In this document: positions 16,755-25,528 of the stretch, one piece after another
How positions within the stretch are numbered: position 1 is the first letter of the stretch
Layout of the letters: each line of letters begins with the position of its first letter
Assembly: GCF_027497495.1 (NCBI RefSeq)
Contig: NZ_CP114205.1
Coordinates: 6,448,001 to 6,512,000 of the forward strand
Reading direction: 5' to 3'
DNA length: 64,000 nucleotides
From: Streptomyces tubercidicus
Lineage (GTDB): Bacteria; Actinomycetota; Actinomycetes; Streptomycetales; Streptomycetaceae
Position numbers and translations under genes: made by a program
Notes under the pieces: model-generated
Database searches by the model: none
Seen by the model: the letters and a program-made list of their open reading frames with translations, nothing else
What the model was told of the DNA's origin: nothing

Positions 16755-18215
16755 ATGAACGACCAGATCCCTACCGGCGACGAGCACGGTGCGCTTGGCG
16801 ACGCCGAGTACGCGGAGTTCATGGAGCTCGCCGCGGAGGAGGGCTTCGATCTCGACGAGGTCGAAGGTGACATCGCCGCGGCCGGCCACGGTCCGCTGCC
16901 CGTCCTCGCCGTCATCGGCCGTCCCAATGTCGGCAAGTCGACCCTGGTGAACCGCATCATCGGCCGCCGGGAAGCGGTCGTCGAGGACAAGCCGGGCGTC
17001 ACCCGCGATCGCGTCACGTACGAGGCCGACTGGAACGGCCGCCGCTTCAAGGTCGTCGACACCGGCGGCTGGGAGCAGGACGTCCTCGGCATCGACGCCT
17101 CCGTCGCGATGCAGGCCGAGTTCGCCATCGAGGCCGCGGACGCGGTCGTCTTCGTCGTCGACGCCAAGGTCGGCGCGACCGACACCGACGAGGCCGTGGT
17201 CAAGCTGCTGCGCCGGGCCGGCAAGCCCGTCGTCCTGGTCGCCAACAAGGTCGATGGCCCGTCGGGTGAGGCCGACGCCGCCATGCTGTGGTCGCTGGGC
17301 CTCGGCGAGCCGCACCCGGTCTCCGCGCTGCACGGCCGGGGCACCGGCGACATGCTCGACGCCGCGCTGGACGCGCTGCCCGAGGCCCCCGCGCAGACCT
17401 TCGGCGCCGCCCTCGGCGGCCCCCGCCGCATCGCGCTGATCGGCCGCCCGAACGTCGGCAAGTCCTCGCTGCTGAACAAGGTCGCCGGCGAGGAGCGGGT
17501 GGTCGTCAACGAGATCGCCGGCACCACCCGTGACCCGGTCGACGAGATGATCGAACTGGGCGGCAAGACCTGGAAGTTCGTGGACACCGCCGGTATCCGC
17601 CGCCGGGTGCACCTCCAGGAAGGCGCCGACTACTACGCCTCGCTGCGCACCGCGGCGGCCGTCGAGAAGGCCGAGGTCGCCGTCGTCCTGATCGACGCGT
17701 CCGAGTCCATCAGCGTCCAGGACCAGCGCATCATCACGATGGCGGTGGAGGCCGGCCGCGCCCTGGTCATCGCCTACAACAAGTGGGACACCCTCGACGA
17801 GGAGCGCCGCTTCTACCTGGAGCGGGAGATCGAGCGGGACCTCGTGCAGATCCCCTGGGCGATGCGGGTGAACGTCTCCGCGCGCACCGGCCGCCACATG
17901 GAGAAGCTGGTCCCGGCGATCGAGACCGCGCTGGCCGGCTGGGAGACCCGTATCCCCACCGGGCGGCTGAACGCCTTCCTCGGTGAGATCGTCGCCTCCC
18001 ACCCGCACCCGATCCGCGGCGGCAAGCAGCCCCGCATCCTCTTCGGCACCCAGGCCGGCACCAAGCCGCCGCGCTTCGTGCTGTTCGCCTCCGGCTTCCT
18101 GGAGGCGGGTTACCGCCGCTTCGTCGAGCGGCGGCTGCGGGAGGAGTTCGGCTTCGACGGGACGCCGATCCACATCTCCGTACGGGTGCGGGAGAAGCGC
18201 AGCAAGAAGAAGTAG
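16755..18215 (+). CDS. der: Ribosome biogenesis GTPase Der (EngA)
   Basis: An essential double-GTPase that assists 50S assembly. It has 486 residues from ATG 16755, with GAGGAA about nine bases upstream. The first G domain starts near residue 55 (GRPNVGKSTLVNRIIG) and the second near residue 230 (GRPNVGKSSLLNKVAG). NKVD and NKWD G4 motifs are present, and a KH-like C-domain ends in a basic KKK tail. An acidic 50-residue N-terminal extension is present. An imperfect hairpin follows the stop. Confidence 0.96.
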   Translation: MNDQIPTGDEHGALGDAEYAEFMELAAEEGFDLDEVEGDIAAAGHGPLPVLAVIGRPNVGKSTLVNRIIGRREAVVEDKPGVTRDRVTYEADWNGRRFKVVDTGGWEQDVLGIDASVAMQAEFAIEAADAVVFVVDAKVGATDTDEAVVKLLRRAGKPVVLVANKVDGPSGEADAAMLWSLGLGEPHPVSALHGRGTGDMLDAALDALPEAPAQTFGAALGGPRRIALIGRPNVGKSSLLNKVAGEERVVVNEIAGTTRDPVDEMIELGGKTWKFVDTAGIRRRVHLQEGADYYASLRTAAAVEKAEVAVVLIDASESISVQDQRIITMAVEAGRALVIAYNKWDTLDEERRFYLEREIERDLVQIPWAMRVNVSARTGRHMEKLVPAIETALAGWETRIPTGRLNAFLGEIVASHPHPIRGGKQPRILFGTQAGTKPPRFVLFASGFLEAGYRRFVERRLREEFGFDGTPIHISVRVREKRSKKK

Positions 18216-18224
18216 CGGCGGCTT

Positions 18225-18274
18225 CCCGGCCGTACGGACCGATCCCTGTCCGTCTCAGTGTCCGTGCGGCCGGG
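18225..18274. terminator. Imperfect hairpin between der and the convergent small gene
   Basis: CCCGGCCGTACGGA (18225-18238) pairs with TCCGTGCGGCCGGG (18261-18274), with one G-T wobble and a 22-base loop. It lies 10 bases after the der stop and overlaps the 3' end of the convergent gene. A bidirectional terminator is plausible. Confidence 0.45.
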
Positions 18275-18539
18275 CGTCCCGCCGTGCCGGGGGCAGCGCC
18301 GCCGGGACATGCCCCCGGGGGTGGTAGGGCTGCCGGCTCACGACCTCCCAGTGGCCCGCCGAGCCCGGGGTACGGCTCCAGCTCCCGCGCAGCGACTCCG
18401 GGAGCTCCGGCTCGTCCGTACGGTCCCCGGGCAGGGCCCGGAAGCTGCGGCGCCACTCGGCGTACAGCGCGTCATAGATCGGCGTGGCCGACCCCTGGTC
18501 CGTGAGGGGCGTCGTCCCGTGGTCGTGCGACGGGCGCAT
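18255..18539 (-). CDS. Small conserved hypothetical protein
   Basis: A 94-residue protein if ATG 18539 is used (MRPSHDHGTTPLTDQGSATP). An in-frame start further upstream (18662) or a GTG is possible. A folded-looking core IYDALYAEWRRSFRALPGDR is followed by a proline- and arginine-rich tail ending HGH. I do not recognise a family. Codon usage is GC3-rich and consistent with coding. It is the last gene of the minus-strand pair beginning at 19521, separated from it by a strong hairpin. Confidence 0.55.
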   Translation of the reverse strand: MRPSHDHGTTPLTDQGSATPIYDALYAEWRRSFRALPGDRTDEPELPESLRGSWSRTPGSAGHWEVVSRQPYHPRGHVPAALPPARRDARPHGH

Positions 18540-18648
18540 GCCGGGGATCGGGTGAGGGTACGGGGCGCGGGCGGAGGGGTCGTATGCGTGCACGTACGTG
18601 CCAACGACCCCGATGGCTGCGGGATGCGGCTTTCCGGTGGAAATGGCT

Positions 18649-18696
18649 GATCGCGGGGGCATGACCGTCCGGATTGACGGTTCTGCCCCCGCGATC
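18649..18696 (-). terminator. Long hairpin between two minus-strand genes
   Basis: Arms of 21 bases (18649-18669 and 18676-18696) with only two mismatches and a 6-base loop; the outer part GATCGCGGGGGCA is nearly perfect. It starts 16 bases beyond the stop of the 18712-19521 gene in its direction of transcription, as expected of a terminator. Confidence 0.7.
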
Positions 18697-18711
18697 GGGT
18701 CCGCCGGGCTG

Positions 18712-19521
18712 TCAGGTGCCGGCCAGCGGAATCTCCGCGGCGACCAGGGCGCCCTTCGCCGCGGCGTCCTCCAGCGCCTGCCGCATCAGGTCCTCGCGGG
18801 GCTGGTGGCCGATGGTGCCGGCGGGCGCGGCGTACAGCACCACGGACCGGGCCTTGTTGGCCGCGGCGCGCCAGCCGTCGGAGACGGCCAGCGGCTGGTG
18901 GGCCTGCCACCAGGCGGACTGCTGGCCGGAGTTGCCGGGCTGCAGGACGGCGTGCAGCTTGCCCATGGCCAGCAGCGCGGACCAGCCCGGGTTCGGGCCG
19001 GGGAGCTGGTTCATGTCCGTCACCGGGTGGAAGCCCTGCTCCAGGAGCAGCGGGAGGAAGTCGTCGTCCGGGCCGGTCGAGCCGGGACGGGCGATCGGGC
19101 CGTCGGGCTCGACCACCAGGGCCGGACGCAGATCGGCCTCGACGAGCACCAGACCGCAGGTGATCCCGAGGGTCGCCTGGCGGGGAGCGGTGGGGGCCGG
19201 GATGGCCGGGGAGGGCTCCGATCCGGGGGTGCGGGGGGCGTCGTCCTCTCCGGTGATGGAGCGCACGGCTCCCTGGAGCTGCTCCTCCGAGACCGGGACG
19301 ACCTGCGAGGGGATACAGGTGGCATGGGCGAACGCGAGCACCGCGGTCTCCTCGCCCACGAACAGGACGGTGCTGGTGCGCTCCTGGTCGCTGTCTCCGG
19401 GGGTCCGGCAGGAGGTGCAGTCGTAGCTGCCGGGGGCGTCGCCACCGGCCAGCAGGCGGTCGGCTTCTTCGTCGCCGATCTCGGCGCGAACGTCGTCGCT
19501 GACGTCGAGCATGCGCGGCAC
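18712..19521 (-). CDS. Conserved streptomycete protein of unknown function
   Basis: A 269-residue cytoplasmic protein. GTG 19521 is chosen because GAGGAG lies 6 bases upstream; ATG 19512 is the alternative. Seen: a CxxC pair (YDCTSCRTPGD) near residue 30 that could bind metal, a central Pro/Ala linker, and a C-terminal half with HPVTDMNQLPGPNPGWSALL and SDGWRAAANKARSVVLYA. I recognise no named domain. Length and codon use are those of a real gene. Confidence 0.75.
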   Translation of the reverse strand: MPRMLDVSDDVRAEIGDEEADRLLAGGDAPGSYDCTSCRTPGDSDQERTSTVLFVGEETAVLAFAHATCIPSQVVPVSEEQLQGAVRSITGEDDAPRTPGSEPSPAIPAPTAPRQATLGITCGLVLVEADLRPALVVEPDGPIARPGSTGPDDDFLPLLLEQGFHPVTDMNQLPGPNPGWSALLAMGKLHAVLQPGNSGQQSAWWQAHQPLAVSDGWRAAANKARSVVLYAAPAGTIGHQPREDLMRQALEDAAAKGALVAAEIPLAGT

Positions 19522-19686
19522 GGGTGGCTCCTCGATCTCTGTGCGTCTGCCGGGTGGTCTCCCGGCTCGTACAAGGACAACGGGTGACCTGCGGCAGGGG
19601 TCACGCGGCGACGGGAACAGAATCGAACCAATCGCCGCACAGCGGAAAATCACGGAAAGCCGGCCCGGAAGCGGTCACTTAACGCC

Positions 19687-19709
19687 AACTCTTGCGCAGA
19701 ACTTGGCGC
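19687..19709 (+). promoter_or_regulatory. AACTCTT...TTGGCGC motif upstream of the Rpf-like gene
   Basis: AACTCTT (19687-19693), nine bases, TTGGCGC (19703-19709). The same two blocks with a ten-base gap occur at 20462-20485, before the glycosyltransferase gene. This could be a shared regulator or promoter site; no protein can be named. Confidence 0.3.
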
Positions 19710-19805
19710 AGTCGGCGGTGTTCCGTACGCCGGACCGGGTGGGACCGGGATGCCGAGGGCGTGGCACGCTGGCCAGAGCAGGGGGGCTGCTTACCGTCAC
19801 CGGCT

Positions 19806-20366
19806 ATGTCGGACAACTCTTCGGCGCCACGGCGCCTCGTGGGATCCGTCGGGCTGCTCACCGCGGCGGCCGCTGCCCTGCTCCTCGGCCTGCCCGGGAG
19901 CGCCGCCGCCGACGGGCCGGACGGCACCGGCAGGGCCGCGCACACCTGCGCCGGTGACCAGTGGCCATGGGGCTGCCTCGCCGAGTGCGAGAGCAGCGGG
20001 GACTGGCACATCAACACCGGTAACTCCTTCTATGGCGGGCTGCAGTTCCACCAGCCCACCTGGGAGGCGTTCGGCGGCCTCGCCTTCGCGCGGCGGGCCG
20101 ACCTCGCCTCCCGTGACGAGCAGATCGAGGTCGCGAAGAAGGTCCAGGCCGCCCAGGGCTGGGGCGCCTGGCCCGAGTGCGCGCAGCGCTACGGGCTGAC
20201 CCCCAAGAGCCGGACCCATGTCGTACGGCGCGGGGAGACGCTCGGTGAGATCGCGCGCAAGTACCGGGTGAAGGGCGGCTGGCGGGCGCTCTACCAAGCC
20301 AACCGGTCGACCATCGGCGGCAACCCGGACCGGCTGTCGGTCGGCATCCGGTTGCGGCTGCCGTAG
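19806..20366 (+). CDS. Secreted transglycosylase of the resuscitation-promoting-factor type with LysM domain
   Basis: A 186-residue exported protein expected to cleave peptidoglycan glycan strands during germination or growth resumption. ATG 19806. The signal peptide runs from RRLVGSVGLLTAAAAALLLG to SAAA. The Rpf-like fold WGCLAECESSGDWHINTGNS contains the catalytic glutamate in AECES. A LysM wall-binding domain follows from about residue 138 (HVVRRGETLGEIARKYRV). Cysteine pairs fit an extracytoplasmic fold. I looked for a c-di-AMP riboswitch upstream and could not make one out. Confidence 0.88.
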   Translation: MSDNSSAPRRLVGSVGLLTAAAAALLLGLPGSAAADGPDGTGRAAHTCAGDQWPWGCLAECESSGDWHINTGNSFYGGLQFHQPTWEAFGGLAFARRADLASRDEQIEVAKKVQAAQGWGAWPECAQRYGLTPKSRTHVVRRGETLGEIARKYRVKGGWRALYQANRSTIGGNPDRLSVGIRLRLP

Positions 20367-20461
20367 AAGCCGAGACGTACGACGGGGTCCTTACCTGGCG
20401 CGCGCAGGAGGCGGAGGGGTTTCGCGGCGCAAGGGTTCCCGAAAGCGGCTACCGATGAACT

Positions 20462-20485
20462 AACTCTTTTGGAACAAGTTGGCGC
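20462..20485 (+). promoter_or_regulatory. AACTCTT...TTGGCGC motif, second copy
   Basis: AACTCTT (20462-20468), ten bases including TTGGAACAAG, then TTGGCGC (20479-20485), in the 242-base gap before the glycosyltransferase gene. See the copy at 19687. Confidence 0.3.
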
Positions 20486-20608
20486 CGGGCCCAACCCGTA
20501 ACCCCGTCTCGCGGTCCTTCCCTAGAGCAGGGGGCCGCCTCGCACCATCAGGAGGGGAGTGCGAAGTGGCCCCGGGGGAGACCAGCAGACCAGGGGACAC
20601 GGGGACGG

Positions 20609-21868
20609 ATGCACATCTCATTCCTGATTCACAATGCCTACGGGATCGGGGGGACGATCCGGACCACGTTCAATCTGGCCCGTACGCTCGCCGAACGGCA
20701 TGACGTCGAGATCGTGTCCGTCCTGCGCCACCGCGACGACCCGGTCTTCGACCTCGGTCCCCGTGTGGCGCTGCGGCATCTCGTGGACCTCCGGGAGAGC
20801 GGTCCGGGCGAGGACGGCGCGGATCCCGCGCACGCCCGTCCCGCCAAGGTCTTCCCCGCCGCCGAGGGCCGCTATAGCCAGTACAGCGAGCTCACCGACC
20901 GCCGGATCGCCGAGCATCTGCGCCGTACGGAGGCGGACGTGCTGGTCGGCACCCGGCCCGGTCTCAATGTGCACATCGCCCGGCAGGCGCGCCGTGGCCC
21001 GGTGCGGATAGGCCAGGAACACCTCACCCTGGACACCCACAACCGGGCGCTCAAGCTGGCGCTGCGCGGCGCCTATCCGCGCCTGGACGCGGTCACCACC
21101 GTCACCGAGGCCGATGCCGGCGCCTACCGCCGGACGCTGCGGCTGCCCGGTGTGCGCATAGAGGCGGTGCCCAACAGCGTGCCGGAGCCCGGTCTTGCGC
21201 CCGCCGACGGCAGCGGCAAGTGGGTCGTCGCGGCGGGCCGGCTCGCCCGCGTCAAGCGCTATGACGTCCTCATACGCGCCTTTGCCCAGGTCGCCGCCGA
21301 GCGCCCCGACTGGAAGCTGCGGATCTACGGCGGCGGCGCCGAGAAGGCCGCCCTGCGCGCCCTGATCGACGAACTCGGCCTGTACAACCACGTCTTCCTG
21401 ATGGGCCCGGCCAACCCCCTGGAGCCCGAGTGGGCCAAGGGCTCGATCGCCGCGGTCTCCTCCAGCCTGGAGTCCTTCGGGATGACCATCGTCGAGGCCA
21501 TGCGCTGTGGTCTGCCGGTCGTCGCCACCAACTGCCCACACGGGCCGGGCGAGATCATCGACGACGGGGTGGACGGCAAGCTGGTGCCGGTCGGCAATCC
21601 GGAGGCCATGGCCGGATCGCTGCTGAGCCTGATCAACGACGACGCCGCCCGCAAGCGGATGGGCGTCGCCGCGCTCGCCTCGTCGGCGCGCTTCGACCCC
21701 GTCACGGTCGCCGGGCGCTATGAGGCGCTCTTCGGGGAGCTGCTCGCCCGCAGGCGCGGCAGCCGATGGCACAGCAGCCTGCATCGCGCCCGCGGAGCCC
21801 TGCTCAGCGGTGCCTACGCCACCAAGGACGCGGCCAACGCCGCACTGAGAGGGGTGCGGACGGTATGA
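20609..21868 (+). CDS. GT-B glycosyltransferase, family 4 type
   Basis: A 419-residue retaining glycosyltransferase starting at ATG 20609 (MHISFLIHNAYGIGGTIRTT). The C-terminal nucleotide-sugar domain shows VVAAGRLARVKRYDVLIRAF. The EX7E motif is in SLESFGMTIVEAMRCGLPVV, followed by NCPHGPGEIIDDGVDGKLVP. No membrane segment is seen. Its stop overlaps the next start (ATGA), so it pairs with the protein encoded at 21865-22839. A cell-surface glycan or teichoic-acid-like polymer is a plausible product, but donor and acceptor are not known. Confidence 0.85.
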   Translation: MHISFLIHNAYGIGGTIRTTFNLARTLAERHDVEIVSVLRHRDDPVFDLGPRVALRHLVDLRESGPGEDGADPAHARPAKVFPAAEGRYSQYSELTDRRIAEHLRRTEADVLVGTRPGLNVHIARQARRGPVRIGQEHLTLDTHNRALKLALRGAYPRLDAVTTVTEADAGAYRRTLRLPGVRIEAVPNSVPEPGLAPADGSGKWVVAAGRLARVKRYDVLIRAFAQVAAERPDWKLRIYGGGAEKAALRALIDELGLYNHVFLMGPANPLEPEWAKGSIAAVSSSLESFGMTIVEAMRCGLPVVATNCPHGPGEIIDDGVDGKLVPVGNPEAMAGSLLSLINDDAARKRMGVAALASSARFDPVTVAGRYEALFGELLARRRGSRWHSSLHRARGALLSGAYATKDAANAALRGVRTV

Positions 21869-22839
21869 CGGCGCCGAGCCAGTTGACCTCGAACGAACAC
21901 GAGACAAAGGAGTCTTCCGCCATCGATCAGGATCCCACGGTTCCGGGGAGACCGGGACCCGACGGCCCCGAGCGGCCGGCCGAACGGGGCGGCGAAGCGG
22001 CGCCGGTGGAGCTGCGGGCCGACTGCATCGCGGACTCCGCGGGCGGCCTCACCTTCGATCTGAACGCCCCTCACGACGCCCACACCACCTGGAACGCGGC
22101 GCTGGTGCTGCGGCTGCGCGGCGGCGACGGCGCGGACGACGAGGTACGGCTGCCGCTCGGCCCGAACGGCGCCGGGCGGCTGCGCGCCGTCCTGCCCAGC
22201 ACCGTCGCGCTCGCCGAGGGCCGCTGGAACGCCTACGCCGACCTCGGCGACGGCCGGGACCCGCGGCGCCTGCTGCCCGGCGTCAACGATCTGCGGTCGC
22301 TGGTGGACCGCCGGCCGCTGGCGGGCATCGGCCGGCTCGGGGTGCGCATCCCGTACGCGACGAAGTTCGGCAACCTCGCGCTGCGCAGCTGGCTGCGTGG
22401 CCCGCACGCCGAGGCCGGTGACATCCTTGTCGCGCCCGACGGCATGACGGTCTCCGGCCGGCTCTACGGTGCCGTCCCGGCCGCCGGGGCCCGTGCGGAG
22501 GCCCGTCCGCGCCGCACGGCGTCCCCCGACGGGGCTTCGGCCACCGTCACCGTCCCGCTGACCGTCGAGGGTGCGGACTTCACCTTCACGCTGCCCTATG
22601 CGGAGCTGGCCGGCCGGTGGGAGCAGGGCAAGGAGCCCTGGGACCTGTGGCTGCGCCTCGCCGAGGGCGCCCGGCCGGTGCGGATCGCCCGTCTCCTGGA
22701 CGATGTCGCCGACAAGAAGCAGGTGTTCAGCTACCCGGCGCTGCCGGTGCCGGCCGCCGCGGGAGAGCTCAGGATCGGCCCGTATTACACGCTCGACAAC
22801 GACCTGGCTCTACGGGTCGCCGGGCCGGACGGGAGCTGA
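21865..22839 (+). CDS. Beta-rich protein coupled to a glycosyltransferase, function unknown
   Basis: A 324-residue protein from ATG 21865, translationally coupled to the upstream glycosyltransferase. The first 45 residues are disordered. The rest alternates short strands (LTFDLNAPHDAHTTWNAALV, GRWNAYADLGDGRD, TVTVPLTVEGADFTFTLPYA) and suggests one or two beta-sandwich modules, with an ending GPYYTLDNDLALRVAG. There is no signal peptide, and I do not see a catalytic motif. It may be an accessory or substrate-recognition subunit for the glycosyltransferase (inference). Confidence 0.7.
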   Translation: MTAPSQLTSNEHETKESSAIDQDPTVPGRPGPDGPERPAERGGEAAPVELRADCIADSAGGLTFDLNAPHDAHTTWNAALVLRLRGGDGADDEVRLPLGPNGAGRLRAVLPSTVALAEGRWNAYADLGDGRDPRRLLPGVNDLRSLVDRRPLAGIGRLGVRIPYATKFGNLALRSWLRGPHAEAGDILVAPDGMTVSGRLYGAVPAAGARAEARPRRTASPDGASATVTVPLTVEGADFTFTLPYAELAGRWEQGKEPWDLWLRLAEGARPVRIARLLDDVADKKQVFSYPALPVPAAAGELRIGPYYTLDNDLALRVAGPDGS

Positions 22840-22923
22840 CGGAGCGCCGGCCGCGGTCCCGGTCCTGGTCCTGGTCCCGCATTGAGGACAGCGACTGTCC
22901 GGGATGACTGCGAAACTCGGGCC

Positions 22924-23958
22924 ATGTTGGAGACCTCGGCACGTCTGCTCCGCCTGCTGTCCCTCTTGCAGGCCCACCGGGAGTGGTCCGGCGCGGAGCT
23001 CGCCGGCCGGCTCGATGTCACCCCGCGCACGGTGCGCCGGGACATCGACCGGCTGCGCGAGCTGGGCTACCCCGTCCACTCCACCCCGGGGACGGCCGGC
23101 GGCTACCGGCTCGGCGCGGGCGCCGAACTCCCGCCGCTGCTGCTGGACGACGACGAGGCGGTGGCGGTCGCGGTCGGGCTGCGCACCGCCGCGGCCGGTG
23201 GTGTCGACGGCATCGAGGAGGTCTCCGTACGGGCGCTGGCGAAGCTGGAGCAGGTGCTGCCGCACCGGCTGCGGCGCCGGGTCGGTGCGCTGACCGCCTT
23301 CACCGTGCCGATACCCGACGCGGGCGGCCCAGGAGTGGATCCGCACACCCTCACCGAGCTCGCGCACGCCTGCCGGGACCGTCAGCGGTTCCGCTTCGAC
23401 TACACCGCCCATGACGGCACGGCCTCCCGCCGCACCGTGGAACCGCTCCGCCTGGTCTGGGCCCGCCGCCACTGGTACCTCGTCGCCTGGGACGCCGACC
23501 GCGCGGACTGGCGCACCTACCGAGCCGACCGCCTCACCCCCACTCCGCCGCACGGGCCGCGCTTCACCCCCCGTACGCCACCGGCCGAGGACCTCGCCGC
23601 CTATGTCGCCCAGGGCATCTCCACCCGGGTCTACGCGGAGCGGGCCACCGTGCTGCTGCACGCCCCGCTGGAGCGGGCCGCGGAGCGCCTCAGCCCGGCC
23701 GCCGGGGTGCTCGAAGCGGTGGACGCGCAGCACTGTCTGCTGCACACCGGGGCGCAGAGCCTGGAGCTGATGGTGCTCCATATCGCGCTGACGGGCTTCG
23801 ACTTCGAGGTCCGCGAGCCGCCGGAACTGCTCGACGAGGTACGGGAGATCAGGGACCGGCTGGGCCGGGCGCTGGCACCGTCACCGGCTGCTTCCCCACC
23901 TCCGGGTGGTGCAGATCGAACGCCGGGGACTCGGAGCGGATCCTCGGCAGGGTCGTGA
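22924..23958 (+). CDS. WYL-domain transcriptional regulator (YafY-like)
   Basis: A 344-residue regulator from ATG 22924 (MLETSARLLRLLSLLQAHRE). The N-terminal winged helix has LAGRLDVTPRTVRRDIDRLR. The WYL ligand domain is around RFRFDYTAHDGTASRRTVEP and HWYLVAWDADRADWRTYRAD. A C-terminal domain ends near REIRDRLGRAL, followed by a Pro/Ser/Gly tail of about 25 residues. That tail is encoded opposite the end of the convergent ctaD, giving a 110-base antisense overlap. Ligand and targets are unknown. Confidence 0.88.
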   Translation: MLETSARLLRLLSLLQAHREWSGAELAGRLDVTPRTVRRDIDRLRELGYPVHSTPGTAGGYRLGAGAELPPLLLDDDEAVAVAVGLRTAAAGGVDGIEEVSVRALAKLEQVLPHRLRRRVGALTAFTVPIPDAGGPGVDPHTLTELAHACRDRQRFRFDYTAHDGTASRRTVEPLRLVWARRHWYLVAWDADRADWRTYRADRLTPTPPHGPRFTPRTPPAEDLAAYVAQGISTRVYAERATVLLHAPLERAAERLSPAAGVLEAVDAQHCLLHTGAQSLELMVLHIALTGFDFEVREPPELLDEVREIRDRLGRALAPSPAASPPPGGADRTPGTRSGSSAGS

Positions 23959-25528
23959 AGTTGTGCCGGGGCGGCGGTGAGGAGGTCGCCCACTCCAGGG
24001 AGCGGCCGAAACCCCATGGGTCGTCCATGGTGATCCGGGCGCCGTAGTGGGTGGTCTTCCAGACGTTGTAGAGGAACGGCAGCGTGGACAGGCCCAGCAG
24101 GAAGGAGCCGATGGTGGAGAAGGTGTTCAGGGCCGTGAAGCCGTCGGCGGCCAGATAGTCGGCGTAGCGCCGTGGCATGCCCTCCACGCCCAGCCAGTGC
24201 TGGACGAGGAAGGTCATGTGGAAGCCGACGAACAGCGTCCAGAAATGGATCTTTCCCAGCCGTTCGTCGAGCATCTTGCCGGTGAATTTCGGCCACCAGA
24301 AGTAGAAGCCCGCGTAGGTGGCGAAGACGACCGTCCCGAAGACGACGTAGTGGAAGTGGCCGACGACGAAGTACGAGTCGGTGACATGGAAGTCCATCGG
24401 CGGCGAGGCCAGGATGACGCCGGTCAGGCCGCCGAACAGAAAGCTCACCAGGAACCCGATCGACCAGAGCATCGGCGTCTCGAACGACACCGAGCCCTGC
24501 CACATGGTGCCGATCCAGTTGAAGAACTTCACCCCGGTCGGCGCCGCGATCAGGAACGACATGATGGAGAAGAACGGCAGCAGCACCGCCCCGGTCACGA
24601 ACATATGGTGCGCCCAGACCATCACCGACAGCGCCGTGATGGCCATCGTCGCGCCGATCAGCATGACGTAGCCGAAGATCGGCTTGCGGGAGAAGACCGG
24701 GATGATCTCCGTGATGATGCCGAAGAACGGCAGCGCGATGATGTAGACCTCGGGATGGCCGAAGAACCAGAACAGGTGCTGCCACAGCAGCGCCCCGCCC
24801 CACTGCGCGTTGAAGACCACCGCCCCGAACTGCCGGTCCGCCTCCAGCACCAGCAGCGCGGCCGCCAGCACCGGGAACGCCATCAGCACCAGGATCGAGG
24901 TGAAGAGGATGTTCCAGGTGAACACCGGCATCCGGAACATCGTCATGCCGGGCGCCCGCAGCACGATGATCGTGGTGATGAAGTTGACGGCACCCAGGAT
25001 GGTGCCGAATCCGGCGAGCGCCAGCCCCATGATCCACATATCGGCGCCGATGCCGGGGGAGCGGACCATCGAGTTGAGCGGGGCGTAGGCCGTCCATCCG
25101 AAGGCCGGGCCGCCGAACGGGGTGAGGAAGCTGCCCAGCACGATCAGGCCGCCGAAGAGGAAGAGCCAGTAGGAGAGCATGTTCAGCCGCGGGAAGGCCA
25201 CATCGGGTGAGCCGATCTGCAGGGGCATGATCTCGTTCGCGAAGCCGGCGAACGCGGGGGTGGCGAACAGCAGCAGCATGATCGTGCCGTGCATGGTCAC
25301 CGCCTGGTTGAACTGCTCCGCGTTGATGACCTGCAACCCGGGACGGGCCAGCTCGGCCCGCATCACCATCGCCAGCGCGCCGCCCACCAGGAAGAACCCG
25401 AACGCGGTGATCAGGTAGAGGTGCCCGATCTTTTTGTGGTCGGTGGTCGTCAGCCAGTCCACCAGCACCGAGCCGGGGTGCCGCGCCCTGGAGGGCCGGG
25501 GGGTTGCCCGGTCGGTGTCCGTAACCAT
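23849..25528 (-). CDS. ctaD: Cytochrome c oxidase subunit I, stand-alone copy
   Basis: The 559-residue catalytic subunit of an aa3-type oxidase with about 12 membrane helices. The start is ATG 25528, with GAGGTG upstream. Metal ligands are visible: the haem a histidine in TMHGTIMLLLFATP, the CuB histidine and cross-linked tyrosine in FGHPEVYI, the CuB pair in WAHHMF, and the haem histidines in GHFHYVV. No subunit II, III or bc1 gene is adjacent, so this is probably a second copy outside the main oxidase cluster. The 3' end overlaps the WYL gene by 110 bases. Confidence 0.94.
   Translation of the reverse strand: MVTDTDRATPRPSRARHPGSVLVDWLTTTDHKKIGHLYLITAFGFFLVGGALAMVMRAELARPGLQVINAEQFNQAVTMHGTIMLLLFATPAFAGFANEIMPLQIGSPDVAFPRLNMLSYWLFLFGGLIVLGSFLTPFGGPAFGWTAYAPLNSMVRSPGIGADMWIMGLALAGFGTILGAVNFITTIIVLRAPGMTMFRMPVFTWNILFTSILVLMAFPVLAAALLVLEADRQFGAVVFNAQWGGALLWQHLFWFFGHPEVYIIALPFFGIITEIIPVFSRKPIFGYVMLIGATMAITALSVMVWAHHMFVTGAVLLPFFSIMSFLIAAPTGVKFFNWIGTMWQGSVSFETPMLWSIGFLVSFLFGGLTGVILASPPMDFHVTDSYFVVGHFHYVVFGTVVFATYAGFYFWWPKFTGKMLDERLGKIHFWTLFVGFHMTFLVQHWLGVEGMPRRYADYLAADGFTALNTFSTIGSFLLGLSTLPFLYNVWKTTHYGARITMDDPWGFGRSLEWATSSPPPRHNFTTLPRIRSESPAFDLHHPEVGKQPVTVPAPGPAGP

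Noticed and set aside
15423..18173. 916-codon open frame on the minus strand opposite cmk, plsC and der
   Set aside because: Antisense to three secure genes; long shadow frames are expected in DNA with such GC-rich third positions, and it shows no domain motif.
19522..19805. c-di-AMP (ydaO-type) riboswitch before the Rpf-like gene
   Set aside because: Some streptomycete rpf genes have one, but I could not find its conserved core; a covariance-model search would settle it.
24047..25210. 387-codon plus-strand frame opposite ctaD
   Set aside because: Very His/Asp/Arg-rich low-complexity product, antisense to a clear oxidase subunit with all metal ligands.
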